This document shows positions 58,376 to 64,000 of a stretch of 64,000 nucleotides of DNA, piece by piece. The notes below the pieces were generated by a model, which did no database searches, was not told the DNA's origin, and saw nothing but the letters and a program-made list of their open reading frames with translations. Each line of letters starts with the position of its first letter. Position 1 is the stretch's first letter. The DNA lies in contig NZ_FOSQ01000003.1 in assembly GCF_900114315.1 (NCBI RefSeq), positions 1-64,000 on the forward strand. Direction: 5' to 3'. This DNA comes from Falsiroseomonas stagni DSM 19981. GTDB lineage: Bacteria; Pseudomonadota; Alphaproteobacteria; Acetobacterales; Acetobacteraceae. Position numbers and translations under genes: made by a program.

Positions 58376-59671
58376 ATGAACGCCACAGCCTCCCCGCGTC
58401 GCGGCCGCTTCTTCAGCGCCCCCCTGTTCCGGGACCGCCGCTTCCTCCTCATGCTCGCGCTCGGCTTCTCGGCCGGGCTGCCGCTGCCGCTCGCCGCCGG
58501 GCAGGTGCTGCGGCAATGGTTCACGGAAAGCGGCATGTCGCTGTCCGCCATCGGGCTGACGGCCTTCATCGGCCTCGCCTATGCCAACAAGTTCCTGTGG
58601 TCCCCCTTCTTCGACGCGGTGCGCCCGCCGCTGCTGGGGCGGCGGCGGGGCTGGCTCCTCATCCTGCAGCTGGCGCTGATGGCCGCGATCGCCGGGATCG
58701 GCCTGACCAACCCGGCCGGGGGGGCGGAGCTGACCGTGGCGATGGCCGTGCTGGTCGCCTTCCTCTCCGCCAGCCAGGACATCGTCATCGATGCCTGGCG
58801 GATCGAGATGCTGGGCGAGGATGACGAACGCCAGGCCTATGGGCTGGCCGCCTATGTCTGGGGCTACCGGCTGGCCCTGCTGGCCAGCGGCGCGGGCACG
58901 CTGTTCCTGGTCTCCCATATCGGCTGGTCGGGCGCCTACCTCTATGCCGCGGCGCTGATGCTGGTCGGCATCGCCGCGACGCTGGCGGGGCGGGAGGGTG
59001 TCGCCGCGCCGGTTGCCGCGATGGGCTGGGGGGAACGGCTGCGGTCCACCGTCATCGAGCCCTTCATCGATTTCATGGGCCGGCGCTACTGGCTGGCCAT
59101 CCTGGCCTTCATCGCGCTGTTCAAGCTGGGGGAGGCCCTGGCCAGCATCCCGCTGACCGTCTTCTACCGCTCGGAAGGCTTCACCCGGGATGATGTGGCG
59201 GCCGTCGGCACCGTCTTCGGCCTGGGGGCGACGCTGGTCGGCGCCCTGGCGGGAAGCTGGCTGGTGGGGCGGATCGGCGTGGGCCGCGCGCTGATCCTGA
59301 CGGGCGTGACGCAGATGCTGTCGAACCTGATGTACCTGGCCCTGGTCGGCGGCGGGCGGGACATCCCGATGCTGTTCGCGCAGGTGGGGATCGAGAACTT
59401 CACCGATGGCCTCGCGGATGCGGCCTTCCTCACCTACCTCTCGGGCCTGGTGAACCGCAGCTTCAGCGCCACGCAATATGCGCTGCTGTCCTCCCTCGCC
59501 GCGGTGCCGCTCCGCAGCCTCGGCGCCTCCGCCGGCGCGCTGGCGCAGGCGCTCGGCTGGTCGCAGTTCTTCATCCTGACGACGGTCGCCGCCCTGCCCG
59601 CCATGGCGGTGATGCTGTTTCTTCTGTGGCGGCTGCCGCCGCCGGCCCGGCCGAAGAAGATCGTCGCATGA
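58376..59671 (+). CDS. AmpG-like MFS permease
   Basis: A 431-residue transporter with about twelve hydrophobic helices. It has LMLALGFSAGLPLPLAAGQVLRQWF, the N-terminal AmpG signature, then YANKFLWSPFFDAV and FLSASQDIVIDAWRIEML. AmpG brings GlcNAc-anhydro-muropeptides from the periplasm into the cytoplasm for recycling and beta-lactamase signalling. Assignment to muropeptides is by family resemblance. Its stop overlaps the next start (ATGA). Confidence 0.88.
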   Translation: MNATASPRRGRFFSAPLFRDRRFLLMLALGFSAGLPLPLAAGQVLRQWFTESGMSLSAIGLTAFIGLAYANKFLWSPFFDAVRPPLLGRRRGWLLILQLALMAAIAGIGLTNPAGGAELTVAMAVLVAFLSASQDIVIDAWRIEMLGEDDERQAYGLAAYVWGYRLALLASGAGTLFLVSHIGWSGAYLYAAALMLVGIAATLAGREGVAAPVAAMGWGERLRSTVIEPFIDFMGRRYWLAILAFIALFKLGEALASIPLTVFYRSEGFTRDDVAAVGTVFGLGATLVGALAGSWLVGRIGVGRALILTGVTQMLSNLMYLALVGGGRDIPMLFAQVGIENFTDGLADAAFLTYLSGLVNRSFSATQYALLSSLAAVPLRSLGASAGALAQALGWSQFFILTTVAALPAMAVMLFLLWRLPPPARPKKIVA

Positions 59672-60015
59672 GCGGCCTCTGGCTGACGCCCATCCTGCTG
59701 CTGTTCTCCAATGTGGTCATGACCTTCGCCTGGTATGGCCACCTCAAGGCGCCGTCCTGGCCGCTATGGGTGGCGATCCTGGTGAGCTGGGGGATCGCCT
59801 TCTTCGAATACTGCCTGGCGGTTCCGGCCAATCGCTGGGGCTACGGCACCTTCACCGGCCAGCAGCTGAAGGTGATGCAGGAGGTGATCACGCTGGCCGT
59901 CTTCGCCGTCTTCAGCGTGACCTTCCTGGGGGAGGCGATCCGCTGGAACTTCGTGGCCGCCGGGCTCTGCCTGGTGGCGGCGGTGGTCTTCATCTTCCTG
60001 CCCGTCGGCGATTAG
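59668..60015 (+). CDS. DMT-superfamily DUF486 membrane protein
   Basis: A 115-residue protein with four hydrophobic helices and the DUF486 pattern (TPILLLFSNVVMTFAWYGHLK, AFFEYCLAVPANRWGYGTFTGQQLKVMQEVITL). Function unknown; related to small multidrug-resistance-type proteins. It starts inside the AmpG-like stop codon and ends tail-to-tail with maf, with their stop codons overlapping (TTAG). Confidence 0.88.
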   Translation: MSGLWLTPILLLFSNVVMTFAWYGHLKAPSWPLWVAILVSWGIAFFEYCLAVPANRWGYGTFTGQQLKVMQEVITLAVFAVFSVTFLGEAIRWNFVAAGLCLVAAVVFIFLPVGD

Positions 60016-60635
60016 GCCGCCAGCACCCCGTGCTGCCGGAGGAACCGCAGCAGCGGCAGCAGCGGCAGGCCGAGGATGGCGCTGTGCTCGCCCTCGATCC
60101 GGTTGAAGAGCTGGATGCCCGGGCCCTCCACCCGATAGGCGCCGACGGAGGAGCAGAGGATCTCCCCCTCCAGCGCCAGATAATCCTCGATGAAGGCGTC
60201 GGAAACGTCGCGCATGGTCAGCCGCGGGGTGGAGACGTCCTGCCAGATGCGCTCGCCCCCCCGCCAGGCGACCGTCGCCGTCACCAATTCGTGCCGCCGG
60301 CCACGGAGGGTGCGCAGGTGCTGGCGCGCGCCGTCCAGCCCCACGGGCTTGTCGAACCACTGGACCTTGCCGTCGATGGTGCAGGTCAGCAGCTGGTCGC
60401 CGCCGATCACCAGCGCCTCCGGCCGCCTTGACGCCACGCGCATGGCCTTGGCATCCGCCAGCATCAGGGCGGCCTCGGCGGGCGGGATGCCCTCGGCCTG
60501 GGCGGCTTCCTTGATGGCGCCTTCGTCGACCGCGGCGGCGATCGCCTCGAACCGCAGCCCGGCGCCTTCCAGCATGGCGCGGCGGCTGGCGGAGGAGCTG
60601 GCCAGGACCAGCGCCGGCGTGTCCGACTGGATCAT
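60012..60635 (-). CDS. Maf-family nucleoside triphosphate pyrophosphatase
   Basis: A 207-residue protein with [22 protein letters not shown], the Maf N-terminus, the catalytic Asp-Gln in VIGGDQLL, and [35 protein letters not shown]. Maf proteins hydrolyse non-canonical or canonical NTPs to NMPs. It overlaps PPSR upstream (ATGA) and forms a PPSR-maf operon, as in other alphaproteobacteria near oriC. Confidence 0.93.
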   Translation of the reverse strand: MIQSDTPALVLASSSASRRAMLEGAGLRFEAIAAAVDEGAIKEAAQAEGIPPAEAALMLADAKAMRVASRRPEALVIGGDQLLTCTIDGKVQWFDKPVGLDGARQHLRTLRGRRHELVTATVAWRGGERIWQDVSTPRLTMRDVSDAFIEDYLALEGEILCSSVGAYRVEGPGIQLFNRIEGEHSAILGLPLLPLLRFLRQHGVLAA

Positions 60636-61525
60636 GCGCCTGCCTTCAGCACGCCGGCGGCGGGGTCCTCCGGCTGGTGGGCCTGCGCGGCGCGGCCGCG
60701 GCGGGCGTGCCAGGCTTCCATCAGTTGCAGGACGGTCGCGGCCGTCTCCTCGATGGAGCGGCGGGTCACGTCGATCACCGGCCAGCCATGGGTGGTGCAG
60801 AGGCGCCGCGCGGCCTGGATCTCGGCCTTCACCGCCTCATGGTCCACGTAATCCGTCGTGTCGTGGTGCACGCCATGGGCGCCGATCAGCTTCAGGCGGT
60901 GGCGCCGGATTTCGATCAACGCATTGGTCTCGATGTGCAGGCCGACCACCGGGCAGGGCGCCGTCTCCAGCTCCGGCGGCAGGGGCGCGCCCGGCACCAG
61001 GGGGACATTGGCGGCCTTGATGCCGCGGTTGGCCAGGTAGAAGCAGGTCGGCGTCTTGGACGAGCGGGAGACGCCGACGATGCAGACATCGGCCTCCGCG
61101 ATGCCGGCCGTGCCCTGGCCGTCATCATGCGCCAGCACGTAGTGCATGGCGTCGATCCGGCGGAAATAATCGGCATCCATCACGTGCTGCGCGCCGCGCT
61201 TCTCCCGCGCGCGCTCCCCCAGCGCGTTCTGCAGCAGTTCCATCACCGGCTCGAGCGGCGAGAGGCATTCGAGGCCGAGGCGCCGGCAATGCTCCTCCAG
61301 CGCCAGGCGGAGGCTGCGATCCACCAGGGTGAAAAGCACGGGGCCGGGCTCGGACTCGATCCCGTCCAGCACGCGGTCGAGCTGGAGGCGGGAGCGGATG
61401 AGGGACCAGCGATGGTGCACCACATGCGGATCGTCGAAGCGGGACAGCGTGGCGCGGGCGATGGAGTTCAGCGTCTCCCCCGTGCTGTCCGAGACCAGGT
61501 GCAGGTTCGTCGAGCGGATGGGCAT
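60632..61525 (-). CDS. PEP synthase/PPDK regulatory kinase-phosphorylase (PPSR, DUF299)
   Basis: A 297-residue protein: [23 protein letters not shown] at the N-terminus, [25 protein letters not shown] P-loop ([14 protein letters not shown]), and [15 protein letters not shown] at the end. It uses ADP to phosphorylate, and phosphate to reactivate, PEP synthase or pyruvate phosphate dikinase. Its gene is adjacent to oriC in Caulobacter and related bacteria, as here, where it faces hemE divergently. Confidence 0.92.
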   Translation of the reverse strand: MPIRSTNLHLVSDSTGETLNSIARATLSRFDDPHVVHHRWSLIRSRLQLDRVLDGIESEPGPVLFTLVDRSLRLALEEHCRRLGLECLSPLEPVMELLQNALGERAREKRGAQHVMDADYFRRIDAMHYVLAHDDGQGTAGIAEADVCIVGVSRSSKTPTCFYLANRGIKAANVPLVPGAPLPPELETAPCPVVGLHIETNALIEIRRHRLKLIGAHGVHHDTTDYVDHEAVKAEIQAARRLCTTHGWPVIDVTRRSIEETAATVLQLMEAWHARRGRAAQAHQPEDPAAGVLKAGA

Positions 61526-61904
61526 GCGGTTCCGTGCCTGGCCTGGGTGAAGGGGCCTGAGGAGAATAACGGGGACAGCGGGGATGACGGGGAAAACCCC
61601 GGCGGGTCAAGCCCGAAGCGGGGGCGAGTGGGGAGAACCGCGCATTCCGCCGCACACGGGGGAAACCCGCCGGGCTTCCGCACGGCACTGGGGATGGTCC
61701 GGATTGCCGAACGCTGGCAGGGGCTTGGCCGCCGAAGCTCGCGTGGACAGGGCTGTGGATGAAAGCGGGGCGACCGGTGATCCACACCGCCCACACCCCC
61801 TATTACCTACCACTATCATTTAAGGATTCTTTCTTCTTGCCTGGATGGGTCGCCGGAAGCCGCGCCATCGGGCAGGATGCGGGCATGGATCGAGGGAGGC
61901 TGGG
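61526..61904. other. Putative chromosome replication origin (oriC)
   Basis: This 379-bp gap between PPSR and hemE has the gene context of Caulobacter oriC. It contains DnaA-like boxes: TGATCCACA at 61778-61786 (identical to the Caulobacter G-box) and TGTGGATGA at 61754-61762 (reverse TCATCCACA, one base off TTATCCACA), 15 bp apart and opposed. An AT-rich stretch (about 61801-61838, TATTACCTACCACTATCATT and following) can be the unwinding element. Upstream of it are G-rich repeats. Function as the origin is inference. Confidence 0.6.
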
Positions 61905-62972
61905 TTGACGGTTGAGGCGGGAGCGGCGACGGGCGAGAACAAGCCCCTGCTGCGGGCGGTGTCCGGTGAGGCCGTGTGGCCGCCGCCGATGTGGCTGATG
62001 CGCCAGGCCGGGCGGTACCTGCCGGAATACCGGGAGGTGCGGGCCAAGGCCGGCGGCTTCATCAACCTCTGCACGACGCCGGAGATGGCGGCGGAAGTCA
62101 CGCTGCAGCCGATCCGCCGCTACGGCATGGACGGCGCGATCCTGTTCTCCGACATCCTCATGGTGCCCTGGGCCATGGGCCAGGGGCTGCGCTTTGCCGA
62201 GGGCGAAGGGCCGGTCCTCGACCCGATCCGCGATGCCGCGGGGGTGGCGGCGCTGGAGCTCGAGAAGGTGCGCGAACGCGCGGCGCCGATCTTCGAGACG
62301 GTGCGCCTGACTCGCGCGGCGCTCGACCAGCATGCCAACAAGGTCACCCTCATCGGCTTCGCCGGCAGCCCCTTCACGGTGGCCTGCTACATGGTGGAGG
62401 GGCATGGGTCGAAGGATTTCCACACCGCCCGCGGCATGGCCTTCAACGACCCGGCGCTGTTCGGCCGGCTGATCCGCACCCTGGTCGATGCCACCATCGA
62501 CTACCTGCTGGCTCAGGCGGAAGCGGGGGCCGAGGTGCTGATGCTGTTCGACAGCTGGGCCGGCATGCTGCCCCCCAGCCAGTTCCGCCGCTGGGTCATT
62601 GAGCCCACCGCGACGATCGTGCGGGCGCTGAAGAAGCTGCATCCCTCCATCCCCATCATCGGCTTCCCGCGCCTGGCGGGGCCGCTGATCGGCGAATATG
62701 CGCAGCGCACGGGGGTGAACACGGTGGCGATGGACACCGCCATGGACCCGCGCTTCGCGGCTGCCACCGTGCCGGCCAATGTCGGCCTGCAGGGCAATCT
62801 CGACCCGCTGGCGCTGATCGCCGGCGGCGCGGCGCTGGAGGCGGAGGCGCGGCAGATCCTGGCGGCCATGCGCGGCCGGCCCTTCGTCTTCAACCTGGGC
62901 CATGGGATCGAGAAGATCACGCCGACCGAGAACGTCGCCCAGCTCGTCCGGATCGTCCGTTCAGGGGGCTGA
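61905..62972 (+). CDS. hemE: Uroporphyrinogen decarboxylase
   Basis: HemE decarboxylates the four acetate groups of uroporphyrinogen III to give coproporphyrinogen III. The 355-residue product shows PPPMWLMRQAGRYLPEYREVRA, VLFSDILMV-type ILFSDILMVPWAMGQGL, FAGSPFTVACYMVEG and FNLGHGIEK. TTG at 61905 is preferred because GAGGGAGG lies 5-7 bp upstream; ATG at 61845 has no such site. Its 3' end overlaps mltA by 12 bp, tail to tail. Confidence 0.96.
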   Translation: MTVEAGAATGENKPLLRAVSGEAVWPPPMWLMRQAGRYLPEYREVRAKAGGFINLCTTPEMAAEVTLQPIRRYGMDGAILFSDILMVPWAMGQGLRFAEGEGPVLDPIRDAAGVAALELEKVRERAAPIFETVRLTRAALDQHANKVTLIGFAGSPFTVACYMVEGHGSKDFHTARGMAFNDPALFGRLIRTLVDATIDYLLAQAEAGAEVLMLFDSWAGMLPPSQFRRWVIEPTATIVRALKKLHPSIPIIGFPRLAGPLIGEYAQRTGVNTVAMDTAMDPRFAAATVPANVGLQGNLDPLALIAGGAALEAEARQILAAMRGRPFVFNLGHGIEKITPTENVAQLVRIVRSGG

Positions 62973-64000
62973 GGGCGGCAACAGGACGAAAAGGCGGGCG
63001 GGGTCGCGCATCGGCCCCGCTTCCTCGGCCGCCGCATCGCCCCAGCCCGTGAAGAGATCGGCGCGCGCGGCGCCACGGATGGCGCCGCCCGTGTCCTGCG
63101 CCACGGCCAGGCGCTCCACACCCCTGCCGGCGATCCAGACGGGCGTCCCGAGCGGCGTCCGCGTGCGATCCACGGCGATCGACCGGCCGGGCGTCAGCGG
63201 TGCCCCCAGGGCGCCCAGAGGACCCTTCCCGGGCGCCAGCCCCGCCAGTTCGCGGAAGAAGATGTAGCTGGGGTTGCGGGCCATCAGGGCCGCGGCCTCC
63301 CCGGGCGGCGCGGCGCGCAGCCAGTCGCGGATGGCCTGCATGGACATCGCCTCCCGCGCCACCGCCCCGCTCTCGATCAGGAAGCGGCCGATGGCGACAT
63401 AGGCGTGGCCGTTCTGGGCGGCATAGCCCAGGCGCAGCACGCGGCCATCGGGGAAGGCGACGCGGCCGGAGCCCTGGATGTGCAGGAAGAAAGCGTCCAC
63501 CGGATCGACCCAGGCGAGTTCCAGCCCCTGCCCGGCCAGCGCGCCGCCGGCGATGGCGGCACGGTCGGGGAAGGGATGCAGCCTGCCATCCCGCACCAGC
63601 CCCGCCGTGCGGCGGCCGCGGAGATCCGGGGCGAAGGCGCCGAGATCGGCCTCCACCAGCGCCGGCGGGCGGGCCAGCAGGGGCGTGGAGAGGGCGGGGG
63701 TGGGCGTCGGGCTGCCGCGCAGCTCAGGCTCGAAATAGCCGGTCAGCGTGTCCTGCCCGACCGCCCAGGGGGTGAAATGGCGGGTCAGGAAGGCACGGGC
63801 GGCACGCTCATCATCCGGCGGCAGGGCGGCGGCGGCAGTGCAGGCAGGGGCGAAATCGCCGGCATCGCGGGCCAGGGGGCCATCGCCGCCCAGCGCGCGG
63901 TCCGGCGGCAGCCTGGCCAGGACGGCGCAGCTTTCGCGGAAGGCGGGGATGGACTGGGCGACGCGGTCGGACTGCCAGCCGGGCAGGTCCGTGAAGGGGA
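62961..64000 (-). CDS. mltA: Membrane-bound lytic murein transglycosylase A, C-terminal part
   Basis: The minus-strand frame is open to the window edge, so the 5' end is outside. The visible 346 residues contain DTLTGYFEPELRGS and the MltA fold, then LELAWVDPVDAFFLHIQGSGRVAFPDG, LRLGYAAQNGHAYVAIG, and the catalytic-Asp region DTGGAIRGAARADLFTGWGDAAAEEAG. MltA cleaves peptidoglycan glycan strands to anhydro-muropeptides. It overlaps hemE tail to tail. Confidence 0.92.
   Translation of the reverse strand, partial: PFTDLPGWQSDRVAQSIPAFRESCAVLARLPPDRALGGDGPLARDAGDFAPACTAAAALPPDDERAARAFLTRHFTPWAVGQDTLTGYFEPELRGSPTPTPALSTPLLARPPALVEADLGAFAPDLRGRRTAGLVRDGRLHPFPDRAAIAGGALAGQGLELAWVDPVDAFFLHIQGSGRVAFPDGRVLRLGYAAQNGHAYVAIGRFLIESGAVAREAMSMQAIRDWLRAAPPGEAAALMARNPSYIFFRELAGLAPGKGPLGALGAPLTPGRSIAVDRTRTPLGTPVWIAGRGVERLAVAQDTGGAIRGAARADLFTGWGDAAAEEAGPMRDPARLFVLLPPSAP

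Overview
The window is 64 kb of very GC-rich, densely packed bacterial DNA. Gene content and order point to an alphaproteobacterium of the Rhodospirillales, most likely the family Acetobacteraceae (Roseomonas-like). The reasons are: a hemE/PPSR pair flanking an origin-like gap (the Caulobacter oriC arrangement); the block mnmE-mnmG-rsmG-parA-parB facing holA-lptE-leuS; HemJ instead of HemG/HemY; a bactofilin; a DUF3576 lipoprotein; a Bug/TctC solute-binding protein; and RTX proteins. This placement is inference from gene content; no 16S rRNA or tRNA gene was found.

Layout. 1-0.6 kb: the 3' end of a gene encoding an octapeptide-repeat protein. 0.7-8.5 kb: selO, an ADP-forming acyl-CoA synthetase, a PAS histidine kinase, MAPEG and YbaK proteins, hemW. 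8.5-10.8 kb: two paralogous pyruvyl-transferase-like proteins next to two clusters of palindromes. 10.9-14.4 kb: rsmI, an LpoA-like lipoprotein and a PhoR-like kinase. 14.2-18.8 kb: three RTX genes on the minus strand, two of them in tandemly duplicated units that carry along the 3' tail of the kinase gene. 19.2-25.7 kb: a GH-A-like enzyme, hemH, a HAD hydrolase, a Bug protein, hemJ and an SbmA-type ABC exporter. 26-41 kb: rho and the chromosome-partition neighbourhood, with two perfect parS sites. 41-54.5 kb: lipoproteins, a porin, trpS, transporters, regulators, bactofilin and adenosine kinase. 54.7-64 kb: typA, cytidine deaminase, a double AbrB-like protein, an AmpG-like permease, maf, PPSR, the putative oriC, hemE and the C-terminal part of mltA.

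How it works together. Four haem genes (hemW, hemH, hemJ, hemE) are spread through the window. tRNA and rRNA modification (mnmE, mnmG, rsmG, rsmI), chromosome segregation (parA, parB, parS), replication (holA, oriC) and envelope assembly (lptE, lpoA-like, mltA) make it an origin-proximal housekeeping region. The accessory material is concentrated in the RTX array and in the dispersed palindrome clusters.

The most unusual features are the RTX/phoR-tail tandem duplication, one copy of which has a CtrA-like promoter site; the modular palindrome clusters whose stems differ by paired changes; the degenerate pyruvyl-transferase paralogue; the octapeptide-repeat protein; and parS sites embedded in the start of rsmG and, in core form, in ybaK.
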